Shown here piece after piece: positions 29,279-38,832 of a DNA stretch of 64,000 nucleotides (position 1 is its first letter; the number at the start of each line of letters is the position of its first letter). Position numbers and translations under genes: made by a program. Origin of the DNA: Bradyrhizobium lupini (lineage in GTDB: Bacteria > Pseudomonadota > Alphaproteobacteria > Rhizobiales > Xanthobacteraceae); the NCBI RefSeq assembly GCF_040939785.1, contig NZ_CP162553.1:6405001-6469000 (forward strand), in the 5' to 3' direction. The notes below the pieces were generated by a model that saw only the letters and a list, made by a program, of their open reading frames with translations, searched no databases and was not told where the DNA came from.

Positions 29279-29388
29279 GGCTCGCGTCTTCAACGGCAAA
29301 GTTGAGGCGGAAATAAGAGAGCTGCTCTCCGCCTGCAACATTGGTCTGACGGTTTTGCGGGCCGGCGTCCAGCGGACTATCGTGGGCG

Positions 29389-29433
29389 CATGATCTTTTC
29401 GGAAAACCGCTTCGCACTTCTCCGGATATCACG
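29389..29433. repeat. Degenerate copy of the GCATGATC-TTTTCGGAAAA palindrome
   Basis: GCATGATCTTTTCGGAAAAC followed by CCGCTTCGCACTTCTCCGGA resembles the intact palindrome at 42651-42698, but its right arm has decayed (GGATATCACGC). It lies between the SGNH hydrolase and the YbhN-like gene. Confidence 0.7.
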
Positions 29434-29434
29434 C

Positions 29435-30517
29435 TCAGCGTTTGCTGGCCTGCCGCAGCGACCGCTCGCGCTCCATCGCTGCCACCTGCTTGGGCAGGTT
29501 GGCCTGCGCGCAGGCCTCCGCCAGCCGGCGGCGCTCCTGCCAGGGCTCCACCACATTCATCCAGAGCTCGCGTGCGCCCATGATGGAGATGGCAAGACCG
29601 AACGGGATCACGAAATAGAGGATGCGGAAGACGAGGAGCGTGGCCAGAAGCTGCTCGCGGCCGAATTCGGGCAGCGCCACCAGCATGGCGGCGTCAAACA
29701 CGCCGAGCGAGCCGGGGGCGTGGCTGGCGAAGCCGAGCAAAGTCGCCAAAATGAACACCACGGAGAGCGACAGGAAGTCGATCTGCGGAGTGGCCGGCAC
29801 CAGAAGGTACATCGCCAGCGCGCAGAATCCGAGATCGACGACGCCGATCAGGATCTGCACCAGCGTCAGCGGCGCTGAGGGCAGCACCACCTTCCAGCCT
29901 TTCTGGCCAAGCTCGCGGCGCTTCTCGCCCATGCACAGCCAGACCAGATAGGCGCCGATCGAGGCGAGGCCGCCGATCGCAATCAGCCGGTTGATCGACG
30001 ACGGCAGCTGATCCATGTAGGAGGCGGCATCCGGATGGATGGCCATGCCGATCGAGAGCACGAAGATGTTACCGAGCCAGAAGGTCAGGCCCGACAGGAA
30101 GCAGATTTTTGCGACGTCGATCGCATTCAGCCCGTAATCCGAATAGATCCGGAAGCGGATCGCGCCGCCGGTGAAGACGGTGGCGCCGATATTGTGGCCG
30201 ATCGAATAGGACGTGAAGCTGGAGAGCGCTGCAATGCGATAGGGCACGTGCTTCTTGCCGATCGTTCGCAGTGCAAAAAAGTCGTAGAAGGTCAGCGTAC
30301 AGAACGCGAAGCATACGCAGATCGCCGCCAGCCCGATATTGCCGCGGGGGATCTCGGTCAACGCGGTCAGGATGACCCCGGTGTCGATGCCCTTCAGCGT
30401 CCGCACCAGCGTGGTGATCGCGAACGCGATGATGAAGACGCTCGCCGCAACGCCGAGTCGCCGCCAGCCGATCCATCTCTTGAAGCCGCGCTTCAGCGCG
30501 GTCAGCAGTCCGTGCAT
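29435..30517 (-). CDS. YbhN/UPF0104-like integral membrane protein (LPG synthase transmembrane region)
   Basis: 360 residues with about eight membrane segments. Family features are TSYSIGHNIGATVFTGGAIR and RFRIYSDYGLNA, plus the late FASHAPGSLGVFDAAML, as in the flippase-like region of MprF without its synthase domain. Members of this group are thought to move or modify lipids in the inner membrane. The C-terminal ~35 residues are charged and cytoplasmic (PWQERRRLAEACAQANLP). No synthase partner is adjacent. Confidence 0.8.
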   Translation of the reverse strand: MHGLLTALKRGFKRWIGWRRLGVAASVFIIAFAITTLVRTLKGIDTGVILTALTEIPRGNIGLAAICVCFAFCTLTFYDFFALRTIGKKHVPYRIAALSSFTSYSIGHNIGATVFTGGAIRFRIYSDYGLNAIDVAKICFLSGLTFWLGNIFVLSIGMAIHPDAASYMDQLPSSINRLIAIGGLASIGAYLVWLCMGEKRRELGQKGWKVVLPSAPLTLVQILIGVVDLGFCALAMYLLVPATPQIDFLSLSVVFILATLLGFASHAPGSLGVFDAAMLVALPEFGREQLLATLLVFRILYFVIPFGLAISIMGARELWMNVVEPWQERRRLAEACAQANLPKQVAAMERERSLRQASKR

Positions 30518-30815
30518 TCATCCTCCCGGCGGGGGCAAGACCGACCAGGCCAGACATTGGCCGGTCGGATGCGATCAGTGCCCGATGTGGGCTTGGATCG
30601 CTAGGCATGATGTAGCTCATTTAAGGCAAAAACAGTGACTTGTGCAGCCCTTGACAAGGATAGGTTCTGCCTTGGACCAGCCACTTTGTCATACGCGGTT
30701 CACATCGGACGCGCGTTAAGCATATGAGTCGGGGGATCGGTCGCGTCCGTCCGTGACATAGTCTCAGATCCTGCATGGCCGGTATTGTTCCAGCGCAAGA
30801 GATGAGGGCTTTTTT

Positions 30816-30841
30816 GGAACGACGATGCCGTGCGCTGGTTA
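30816..30841 (+). promoter_or_regulatory. Candidate EcfG (general stress sigma) promoter
   Basis: GGAAC at 30816-30820 followed after 16 bases by GGTT resembles the alphaproteobacterial general-stress consensus GGAAC-N16/17-CGTT with one mismatch. It lies about 95 bases before a DUF892 gene, a class often in the general stress regulon. The rest of the 416-base gap 30518-30933 shows no gene I can support. Confidence 0.4.
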
Positions 30842-30933
30842 GTGCCGCATCAGCAATCGAACATGGCGGAATAACCGGCTTCTCCTGCAAGCCGGTGCCT
30901 CCGTGTTCCCACAACCCGGAGAGGATCGGACCG

Positions 30934-31440
30934 ATGGGATTGTTCACAAAAGACATCAAAACCATGAACGACCTGTTCGTGCATCAGCTCCAGGACATCT
31001 ATTACGCCGAGCAGCAGCTCACCAAGGCTCTGCCGAAAATGGCGGATAAGGCGACCGATCCGCAGCTGAAGCAGGGCTTTTTGACGCACCTCGAAGAAAC
31101 CAGGGAGCACGTCAAGCGCCTCGAGGAAGTGTTCAAGATGCACGGTGCGCAGGTGAAGGCGGTTGATTGCCCCGCGATCGACGGCATCATCGAGGAAGCC
31201 GACGAGACCGCCGGCGAAGTCGCCGACAAGGCGGTGCTCGACGCCGCGCTGATCAACGCGGCACAGGCGGCGGAGCATTACGAGATCGTCCGCTACGGCA
31301 GCCTGATCGCCTGGGCCAAGCAACTCGGCCGCAACGACTGCGCCAGCGTGCTCGCCAAGACGCTCGAGGAGGAGAAGGCCACCGACAAGAAGCTGACCAC
31401 GATCGCCGAGAGCAAGGTGAATCTGCGCGCTGCGAGCTGA
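30934..31440 (+). CDS. DUF892 / YciE-YciF ferritin-like protein
   Basis: 168 residues from ATG 30934, with GGAGAGGA upstream. It is a four-helix ferritin-like bundle: MNDLFVHQLQDIYYAEQQLT, then THLEETREHVKRLEEVF and AAEHYEIVRYGSLIAWAK, with Glu and His residues at the usual metal-binding positions. YciE/F homologues are induced by stress; their chemistry is unclear. A longer reading from 30775 is not supported. A hairpin follows. Confidence 0.88.
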   Translation: MGLFTKDIKTMNDLFVHQLQDIYYAEQQLTKALPKMADKATDPQLKQGFLTHLEETREHVKRLEEVFKMHGAQVKAVDCPAIDGIIEEADETAGEVADKAVLDAALINAAQAAEHYEIVRYGSLIAWAKQLGRNDCASVLAKTLEEEKATDKKLTTIAESKVNLRAAS

Positions 31441-31460
31441 GGCCAGGCGTAGCCAGAATA

Positions 31461-31490
31461 GAGCGTCGCGCGGCCATCCGCGCGACGCTC
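31461..31490 (+). terminator. Hairpin, possible terminator without T-run
   Basis: A perfect 13-base stem (GAGCGTCGCGCGG with its complement) around the loop CCAT, 20 bases after the DUF892 stop. No T-run follows, so termination would be weak or Rho-assisted. Confidence 0.5.
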
Positions 31491-31593
31491 GAACATGACG
31501 CATCCGTCACGCATCCATCATTCGATCCTTGTCGTAACAGGACGAGGGGCTGGAAGCGTATCGTTCGCATGGGGCTGCAACCGAGATGGCAGC

Positions 31594-32996
31594 ATGCGAG
31601 TAAGCACCGCAAGATACGAAGCCTTCGAAGCCGGCGTGCCGCATTCCGGCTCCCGGCTTGCAACGTCCCTCACCCTTGCCGCGATGAGCCTTGGTTATGG
31701 CGTGGTGCAACTTGACGTCACTGTTGTCAACACCGCGCTCGACGCGATGGGCAGGACGCTCGGCGGCGGCGTCGCTGAGCTGCAATGGGTTGTCAGCGCC
31801 TACACCATTGCGTTTGCCGCCTTCATCCTGACGGCCGGCGCGCTCGGCGACCGCATCGGCGCCAAGCGCGTCTTCATGGCGGGCTTCGCAATCTTCACCG
31901 CGGCCTCGCTCGCCTGTGCGCTGTCGCCCAATGCGACCGTCCTGATTGGGGCGCGGCTGGTCCAGGGCCTGGCGGCGGCGATCCTGGTGCCGAATTCTCT
32001 TGCCCTGCTCAATCATGCCTATCCGGACGACCGCGAGCGCGGCCGCGCCGTCGCGATCTGGGCGGCCGGTGCGAGCCTCGCGCTCACCGCGGGCCCCTTC
32101 GTCGGCGGCGCGCTGATCACGCTGGTCGGCTGGCGCGCGATCTTTCTCGTCAACCTTCCGATCGGCCTCATCGGCCTTTGGCTGAGTTGGCGCTATGCGA
32201 CCGAGACCACGCGCGCGCCCTCACGCGAGATCGATCTGCCCGGCCAGCTCGCGGCAATTGGTGCGCTGGGGGCGCTCGCCGGCGCGATCATCGAGGGGGC
32301 GCGCTTGGCTGGCAGCATCTGGCTGTGCTCGCGGCGTTCGCTTCAGCCGCTCTCCTGGCGGTGCTGTTCGTCTGGCGCGAGAGCCGCGCGACGCAGCCGA
32401 TGCTGCCCCTGTCCCTGTTCGATCACCGGCTGTTCAGCCTGACCGCGCTCGTCGGCCTGCTCGTGAACGTCGCGATTTACGGGTTGATCTTCGTGCTCAG
32501 CCTTTACTTCCAGAGGATCAACGGCCTGTCGGCGTGGTGGACCGGTCTCGCCTTTGTGCCGATGATGGCGGTGGTGCTGCCGGTCAATCTGCTGGCGCCG
32601 CGCCTCGCCGAGCGTATCGGCCCGTGCCCGACCATCGTCGTCGGAGCCTGCGTCTCGGCGCTCGGCTGTCTCGGCCTGCTGTGGATCGAGGCCGGCACAA
32701 GCTATTGGGCGATCTTTGCGCAGATGATCGCGATCAGCAGCGGACTTGGGCTGCTGGTGCCGCCGCTGACCTCGACCTTGCTGGGCAGCGTCGAGAAGGC
32801 ACGCTCCGGCATCGCGGCGGGCGTCCTGAACGCGACGCGGCAGACAGGCAGCGTGCTCGGCGTTGCGCTGTTCGGTTCGCTGGTGGCCTCGGAAGGCGCG
32901 TTTGTGACCGGCCTGCACCTGTCGCTGGTCGTGTCGGCGGCCGTGCTGCTGCTCGCCGCCGCCGTGATCGGCCTCGGCGCGCCTTCGCGCGGATGA
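31594..32996 (+). CDS. DHA2-family MFS drug exporter (EmrB/QacA-like), frame broken near 32296
   Basis: About 467 residues when joined, with some 14 membrane segments as expected for DHA2 exporters. Motif C-like and A-like regions are visible: QLDVTVVNTALDAMGR in helix 1, TAGALGDRIGAKRVFMAG after helix 2, and ALLNHAYPDDRERGRAVAIW. The first frame decays after AGAIIEGAR; the second half continues in the next frame (GWQHLAVLAAFASAALLAVL). A G5 run at 32294-32298 should be G6 to restore the frame. The start at ATG 31594 is my best guess; an upstream start at 31495 exists. Substrates unknown. Confidence 0.8.
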
Positions 32997-33108
32997 ACAA
33001 TCCGAGCGATTGAACACAGCTTCCGTTCACCATCCCCGAAACAGGCACGTAGCCGGTTACCGACTGTCCATCTCTGTCGGTTCAAGTGTGGGTCGATAGG
33101 GGCCCGCA

Positions 33109-35508
33109 ATGCATCAAGTTCTCTACTGTCTCACCGAGGAGCACGACTGGCGGCTCGTCGCGCTTGGCGGCGCGGTGTGCCTGCTCGCAAGCGCGGCGGC
33201 GATCAGCCTGTTTCACCGGGCGCGCGCGACGCACGGCTCCGGGCGTCTGGTCTGGATCGCCCTGGATGCCGCCGTCAGCGGATGCGGCATCTGGGCGACG
33301 CATTTCATTGCGATGCTCGCCTACGGGCCGGGCGGTGCCGGCGCCTACAACATCCCGGTGACGATCCTTTCCCTGATCTTCGCGATCTCCTTAACCTTCG
33401 TGGGGTTGAGTCTTGCGGCAACTTCCGTGCGCGCGCCGTGGATCGTGCTCGGCGGCGCCATCGTCGGCGCCGCAGTCGCGACGATGCATTATACCGGAAT
33501 GGCGGCGCTGGAGATGCCGGCACGGGTCGACTGGATCGGGAGCACGGTTGCCGCCTCGGTACTGTTCGGAATTGTTTTCGCGGCGCTCGCGCTGTTCGTC
33601 GCTGCGCGGCGCGACGACCTCTTCCACGCGCTGACCGCAAGCACACTGCTGACGGTCGCCATCGTCGCACATCATTTCACCGCAATGGGCGCTGTCGTTC
33701 TGACGCCGGATCCGACGCTCGCGATCAGCGGGTTATCGATCCCGCCGGCCTCGTTGTCCTTTCTTACCGCGGGTGCCGCAGTTGCGATCATCGCGATTGC
33801 GCTGGTGGCCGCGCTGCTTGATCGCCGCGCCAAGGGCGAACTGGGCCGCCAGCAGGTCGTGCTGGATACCGCGCTCGAGAACATGTCGCAGGGACTGTGC
33901 ATGTTCGATGCGGACGGCAAGATCATCCTGTTCAACGAGCGTTATGCTGCGATGCTTGGCCGCACCGACATCCTGCTCACCGGCCGACTGCTGGTCGACG
34001 TGCTGCGGGAGGAGCAGGCGAAGGGTCAGTGGCAGGGCGATGCCGGCGAATTCTTCGCGCGCCTCGTCGCCGACGCGCGCGAGAGCCGCGCCACGACCGA
34101 CATCGTGACCAGGTTCGGCCGCTCCATCCGGGTCGTCAACCAGCCGATGCAGGGTGGCGGCTGGGTCGCGACCTTCGAGGATATCACCGAATGGCTGGAG
34201 GCCCAGGCCAAGATCTCGCACATGGCCCGCCATGACGCGCTGACCAGTTTGCCGAACCGCGTGCTGTTCCACGAGCAGCTCGTGCAGGGACTGCGCCGGA
34301 CCAATTCAGGCGACCAGCTCGCCGTGCTTTGTCTCGATCTCGATCACTTCAAGGACATCAACGACTCGCTCGGCCACCCCATCGGCGATGCGCTGCTCAA
34401 GGAGGTCGGGCGCAGGCTGAAGGTCACCGTCGGCGAGAACGACACCGTGGCGCGGCTCGGTGGCGACGAATTCGCCGTGGTCCAGATCGGACGTTCCGAG
34501 GAAGCCGCGGCAAGGTCCCTTGCCGGCCGCCTGGTCGAGGTGATCTCGGCGCCTTACGAGATCGACGACCATCAGATCATCATCGGTGTCTCCATCGGCA
34601 TCTCGCTGTCCCCGCAGGACGGCGACAATCCCGATGAACTGCTGAAGAACGCCGACCTCGCGCTGTACCGCGCCAAGGCGGATGGTCGCGGCACCTATCG
34701 CTTCTTCGAGACCGGCATGGATGCGCGCGCACAAGCACGGCGTCTGCTGGAGATGGATATGCGCGCGGCGCTGCAACGTGACGAGTTCCAGCCGTACTAC
34801 CAGCCGATCCGCGACGTCGCCAGCGGTCGCGTCGTCGCGTTCGAGGCGCTGCTGCGCTGGAATCATCCGCAGCGCGGCCTGATCGCGCCCCTCAGCTTCA
34901 TTCCATTGGCCGAGGAGACCGGCCTCATCATCCAGCTCGGCGATTTCGTGCTACGCTCCGCCTGCACCGACGCCGCGACCTGGCCTGACGATGTCGACGT
35001 CGCGGTCAACCTGTCGCCCGTGCAGTTCAGGAACCCAAATCTGATCGCATCCGTGACCGAGGCGTTGGCGTTGTCGGGCCTCGACGCGCGCCGTCTCGAA
35101 CTCGAGATCACCGAATCCGTGCTGCTGCAGAACAGTGAGGCGACGCTGACCACCCTGCACGAGCTGCGCGCAATGGGCGTGCGCATCTCGCTCGACGATT
35201 TCGGCACGGGCTATTCGTCCCTGAGTTATCTGCGCAGCTTCCCGTTCGACAAGATCAAGATCGACCGCTCCTTCGTGTCGGAACTCGCGACGCGCGAGGA
35301 TTCCATGGCGATCATCCGTGCCGTGACTGGCCTCGGCCGCAGCCTCGGCATTGTCACCACGGCAGAGGGGGTCGAGAACGACGGGCAACTCGAGCTGCTC
35401 CGGCGCGAAGGCTGCACCCAGGCGCAGGGCTATTTGTTCAGCAAGCCGCGGCCGGCTTCCGATGTTGCGATCATGCTGGACCGACCGCCGTTGCGCGCAA
35501 CCGCCTGA
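33109..35508 (+). CDS. MHYT-PAS-GGDEF-EAL cyclic-di-GMP protein
   Basis: 799 residues. Residues 1-245 hold seven membrane segments with the MHYT signature (ATHFIAML, ATMHYTGMAALE, HHFTAMGAV), a proposed sensor for O2, CO or NO through bound copper. A PAS domain follows (NMSQGLCMFDADGKIILFNE). The GGDEF domain has an intact active site (RLGGDEFAVVQI) and the EAL domain an intact one (FEALLRWNHPQRG, ELEITES, LDDFGTGYSSL, KIDRSFV). Either or both activities are possible. It acts at the inner membrane and may link respiration to motility or biofilm. Confidence 0.9.
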   Translation: MHQVLYCLTEEHDWRLVALGGAVCLLASAAAISLFHRARATHGSGRLVWIALDAAVSGCGIWATHFIAMLAYGPGGAGAYNIPVTILSLIFAISLTFVGLSLAATSVRAPWIVLGGAIVGAAVATMHYTGMAALEMPARVDWIGSTVAASVLFGIVFAALALFVAARRDDLFHALTASTLLTVAIVAHHFTAMGAVVLTPDPTLAISGLSIPPASLSFLTAGAAVAIIAIALVAALLDRRAKGELGRQQVVLDTALENMSQGLCMFDADGKIILFNERYAAMLGRTDILLTGRLLVDVLREEQAKGQWQGDAGEFFARLVADARESRATTDIVTRFGRSIRVVNQPMQGGGWVATFEDITEWLEAQAKISHMARHDALTSLPNRVLFHEQLVQGLRRTNSGDQLAVLCLDLDHFKDINDSLGHPIGDALLKEVGRRLKVTVGENDTVARLGGDEFAVVQIGRSEEAAARSLAGRLVEVISAPYEIDDHQIIIGVSIGISLSPQDGDNPDELLKNADLALYRAKADGRGTYRFFETGMDARAQARRLLEMDMRAALQRDEFQPYYQPIRDVASGRVVAFEALLRWNHPQRGLIAPLSFIPLAEETGLIIQLGDFVLRSACTDAATWPDDVDVAVNLSPVQFRNPNLIASVTEALALSGLDARRLELEITESVLLQNSEATLTTLHELRAMGVRISLDDFGTGYSSLSYLRSFPFDKIKIDRSFVSELATREDSMAIIRAVTGLGRSLGIVTTAEGVENDGQLELLRREGCTQAQGYLFSKPRPASDVAIMLDRPPLRATA

Positions 35509-35510
35509 GG

Positions 35511-35944
35511 TTAGCCGCGGCGCAGTGCGAAATGCGCGCCGCAGAACGCCATCACAGCACCGAGGCCCAGCGCGGCAATTCCGGCCAGCACGCCCGAGAC
35601 CGTCGGCACCGGGCTCGGCGCCGAGGCCACCTGGCCAGCACCCGCAAGCAGCAGCACGCCGACCGCGATCAGGAATTGTCGCATCCGTTGCGGGATCTGG
35701 CCCGAGACGGCGCTCTGCATCAATGTCGCCGTGAAATAGCCGCCGGAGAAGCCGACGGAGGCGATCAGCCACCAGGCGATCGCCGCGCCCGCCGGTATGA
35801 ACTCGTGCGTGTCCGAGTGCCAGAGGCCGCCGAGGTCGAGCCCGTAGCGCGCGCCCAGCATGTGCACGGCGAGCGCGAGCAGCACGCCGGAGATCACGGC
35901 GGCGCCGAGAATCAGGCGGCGCGGAAAAAAATCGTCTCAGCCAT
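35511..35944 (-). CDS. Small membrane protein, N-terminus broken by a T-run indel
   Basis: The frame to 35897 has an unnatural start (VISGVLLALAVHML). Upstream on the minus strand is ATGGCTGAGACGA followed by seven T. With eight T the start joins in frame as MAETIFFPRRLILGAAVISG, giving a ~144-residue protein with three or four membrane helices. I therefore extend to ATG 35942-35944 and record one missing base at ~35925-35932. It is convergent with the c-di-GMP gene, two bases apart. Function unknown. Confidence 0.65.
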
Positions 35945-36044
35945 GGCTCGCTTGTAGGATGGGTCAGGGCGCTCACGCAAGCGGATCGCAGAGTGGATCG
36001 CCCGGATAGGATCGATTGTGAAGATGCGGGATTCGGGAGCTGAG

Positions 36045-36611
36045 ATGGCTGCGGGTGCGAGCTATGCCTACAAGGCGTCGCTGATCGGCTCGGCGCATCG
36101 CTTCGAGCTGACGGAGGAGGGGCTGTCCTGGCACATCGGCGGCCGTTCGGGCCTGTGGCGTTATGGCGAGATCAGTGCAATCCGGCTGTCGTTCCGCCCG
36201 GTGTCGATGCAGCAGCACCGCTTTCGCGCCGATGTCAGCCATGCCAGTGGCGGCCGCATCGCGATCCTGTCGACGAGCTGGCAGACCGCGGCCCTGATGG
36301 CGCCGCAGGACAATGGCTTTCGCAACTTCATCGTCGCGCTGCACGCGCGCATGGCGCAGGCCGGCAGCCGCGCCGAATTGACCGCGGGCCTTGGCCGCAG
36401 GACCTACGCGACAATACTGGCTTTTCTTGCGGTGCTTGCGGTGGCGATGACGGGGCTCCTGGTCCGCGCGCTCGCGATCGGCGAATTCGCCGGCGCGCTG
36501 TTCATCATCGGTTTTGCCGCGCTGTTCGCCTGGCAGATCGGCGGTTTCGTCCGGCGTAACCAGCCGCGGAGCTACAGCTTCGATCGCCTGCCGAGAGCGT
36601 TGCTGCCCTAA
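36045..36611 (+). CDS. Conserved membrane protein, unknown
   Basis: About 188 residues from ATG 36045, chosen because GGGAG lies just upstream; GTG 36018 and ATG 36024 are alternatives. Residues ~15-110 are beta-rich and PH-like (HRFELTEEGLSWHIGGRSGL, YGEISAIRLSFRPV). Two membrane helices follow (ILAFLAVLAVAMTGLLV and GALFIIGFAALFAWQIGGF). The C-terminus is basic. No function can be assigned. Confidence 0.65.
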   Translation: MAAGASYAYKASLIGSAHRFELTEEGLSWHIGGRSGLWRYGEISAIRLSFRPVSMQQHRFRADVSHASGGRIAILSTSWQTAALMAPQDNGFRNFIVALHARMAQAGSRAELTAGLGRRTYATILAFLAVLAVAMTGLLVRALAIGEFAGALFIIGFAALFAWQIGGFVRRNQPRSYSFDRLPRALLP

Positions 36612-36687
36612 ATGCCTTGCCTTTGGTGCAATGGGCCGCAATCAAACGTGACTTCGCGCCGTTGCGGCGGTGTCGCATCGTGCTGCC

Positions 36688-37287
36688 ATGTCAACCCTGG
36701 ATCGCAGCACGCGGAGGCCTTCGGCGGATGAGATCTCCGAGATCAACCGCGCCCATCTCATCGAGACGCCGCTGCAGCCGGCGGACCTCCTGTTCATGTT
36801 CGGCACCCGAGAGGACGTGGCGCTGCGGGCCGATACGGCGGGGCGACTGTGGCGCCAGGGCTATTTTCGCTGGTCGATTGTCAGCGGCGGCGTGACGGCG
36901 GGCTCGGAGCAATCCGAGTGCACGATCATCAAGGCGGCGATGGTCGCGGCGGGCATTCCGGCCGACCGAATCCTCGAGGAGCATCGTGCCCTAAACACCG
37001 GCGAGAACGTGATCCTCTCGCTGCCGATCATCGACGCGGCGCTCGGGCTGCACAATGTCCGCCGCGTGATCTGCCTCGGCAACACCTGGACCGCGCGGCG
37101 TTATCCGATGACGCTGCACCGGCACTGGCCGGAGGTCGAGAAAATGCTGCTCACGGTCGACAGCTTTGCGACGTCACGCGCGCTCTGGCACACCGATCCC
37201 GAATTTTGCCGCCGCATGCTGCATGAATGGGACAAGATCGAGCCTTACAAGGCGAGGGGCTTCATCGCGGAATGGCCGGCGGCCTGA
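36688..37287 (+). CDS. YdcF/SanA-like DUF218 protein
   Basis: About 199 residues from ATG 36688. The DUF218 features are LLFMFGTREDVALRADTAG, FRWSIVSGGVTAGSEQSEC, ILEEHRALNTGENVILS with its conserved Thr-x-Glu-Asn, and CLGNTWTARRYPMTL. No N-terminal membrane helix is present, so it resembles cytoplasmic YdcF, which binds S-adenosylmethionine, rather than SanA. Its 3' end lies 18 bases from the convergent MocR gene. Confidence 0.8.
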   Translation: MSTLDRSTRRPSADEISEINRAHLIETPLQPADLLFMFGTREDVALRADTAGRLWRQGYFRWSIVSGGVTAGSEQSECTIIKAAMVAAGIPADRILEEHRALNTGENVILSLPIIDAALGLHNVRRVICLGNTWTARRYPMTLHRHWPEVEKMLLTVDSFATSRALWHTDPEFCRRMLHEWDKIEPYKARGFIAEWPAA

Positions 37288-37305
37288 GCTTGGGGCAAGC
37301 GCGCG

Positions 37306-38649
37306 CTACTCCGTCGAGTCGAAATCCTCTTCCTTGGTGCCGAGCAACGACACGAGCGTGCGCAGACCGGAATCGAGCTGCTCGAACGAAGGCGGAGCGA
37401 GGGCGAGCCGCACTGCGTTCGGTGCGTGGCCATGGGCGATCGCGAAGGTCGAGGACGGTGTCAGCGCGATGCCGCGCCGGGCTGCCGCGGCGACGAAGGT
37501 CTGCGAGCGCCAGTGCGCCGGCAGCGTGAGCCAGAGATGATAGGAGCGCGGATCCGCGGCGAGCTGGTAGCCGGCGAGCAGCCTTGCCGCGGTCTGCTGG
37601 CGGCGCGCGGCGTCGATGCGTTTCAACCGCGTCAGCTCGGCGACGGTGCCGTCGGCCATCAGCCGCTGTCCGGATGCCAGCGCATGGCCGGACGCGATCC
37701 AGCCGCCGGTGCGGACCGCGCTCATCACGCTCTCGCGCAATCGCGGCGGCGCGACCAGGATGCCGAGCGCGAGGCCCGGCGCGACCTTCTTGGAAAGGCT
37801 GTCGATCACGATGCAGCGGTCGGGGCCGAGCGCGGCCAGCGGCGTGTCGTCGGCCAGGAAGCCGTAGACGGCATCCTCGATGATGGTGAGATCGAGCTTC
37901 TCGGCGACGCGCATGATGTCGACGCGCCGCGTCGCATTCATGGTGACGCCGAGCGGGTTCTGGATGATGGGCTGGAGATACAGCGCCGACAGATGCGCCT
38001 CGCGATGCGCCTTCTGGATGGCGTCGGGGCGCGCGCCAAATTCGTCGATCGGAATCGGGACCAGCGTCACGCCGAGCCGCGCGGCGATGCTCTTGACGTA
38101 AGGATAGGTCAGCGCCTCGACGCCGCAGCGGCCGCCGGTGGGAACGAGGGCTGCGAGGGCGGCCGCGAGCGACTGCTTGCCGTTGGCGGTGAAGACGATC
38201 TGCTCGGCCTGCGGCGCGAAATCCTTGCGCGCGAGATAGGCGGCGGCCGCATTGCGCGCGCTCTTGGTGCCGGTGCTGGTGGAGACGCGCAGCGCGGATT
38301 CGAGCGCGTCGACGCGCTCGAGGCCTGCAAGGCTCTTGGCGATCATCGCCCATTGCTGCGGCAGCAGCGGGTAATTGACCTCGAAATCGATCCGCGCATC
38401 GCGCGGCTCGCTCAGCGCCTCGACCTCGCGCCTGATGGCGCCGGAGATGAAGGTGCCGCGGCCGACCTCGCCGACGACGAGGCCACGGCGGAGCAACTCC
38501 GTATAAACCCGGCTCGCGGTCGAGACCGCGATGCCACGGTCATAGGCAAAATTGCGCTGCGGCGGCAGCCGGTCGCCCGGCCTTAACGTGCCGTTAGAGA
38601 TATCGAGAGCAATGGCATCGGCAAGCTTCACGTATTCGAACTTGGACAT
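37306..38649 (-). CDS. MocR/PdxR-type regulator (GntR helix-turn-helix fused to aminotransferase)
   Basis: 447 residues. Residues 1-75 are a GntR winged helix (LRPGDRLPPQRNFAYDRGIA, STASRVYTELLRRGLV). Residues ~100-440 are a fold-type I aminotransferase domain with the PLP lysine in IVIDSLSKKVAPG, IQNPLGVTMNATRR and IIEDAVYGFLADD. Such regulators use PLP or its adduct with an amino compound as signal and often control a divergent gene. Here the divergent gene is a DUF1127 protein, and three copies of CGAGAGCAAT lie across the promoter. Confidence 0.9.
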   Translation of the reverse strand: MSKFEYVKLADAIALDISNGTLRPGDRLPPQRNFAYDRGIAVSTASRVYTELLRRGLVVGEVGRGTFISGAIRREVEALSEPRDARIDFEVNYPLLPQQWAMIAKSLAGLERVDALESALRVSTSTGTKSARNAAAAYLARKDFAPQAEQIVFTANGKQSLAAALAALVPTGGRCGVEALTYPYVKSIAARLGVTLVPIPIDEFGARPDAIQKAHREAHLSALYLQPIIQNPLGVTMNATRRVDIMRVAEKLDLTIIEDAVYGFLADDTPLAALGPDRCIVIDSLSKKVAPGLALGILVAPPRLRESVMSAVRTGGWIASGHALASGQRLMADGTVAELTRLKRIDAARRQQTAARLLAGYQLAADPRSYHLWLTLPAHWRSQTFVAAAARRGIALTPSSTFAIAHGHAPNAVRLALAPPSFEQLDSGLRTLVSLLGTKEEDFDSTE

Positions 38650-38748
38650 TATTGCACCGAGAGCAATGTTTCACTTGCTCCGAGTAGTGTACTGGATCAT
38701 TTAAGTTCCATCAAGCTTCACGATTGAGCCGAGGAGAGCGAGAGCAAT
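38604..38748. promoter_or_regulatory. Three CGAGAGCAAT direct repeats in the mocR-DUF1127 region
   Basis: CGAGAGCAAT occurs at 38604-38613 (inside the mocR start region), 38658-38667 and 38739-38748. The middle copy is also half of a palindrome, ATTGC-N6-GCAAT (38651-38666). MocR/GabR proteins bind spaced direct repeats, so this is a likely operator set for the divergent pair. Confidence 0.5.
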
Positions 38749-38832
38749 CCGAGGCAAATGAGGTGCAGGCGCTCGGGCGCTTGCGCCAACGGCATCCGCT
38801 TCGCCGCGTGGACAACAGGCCGGAGAAGGACA

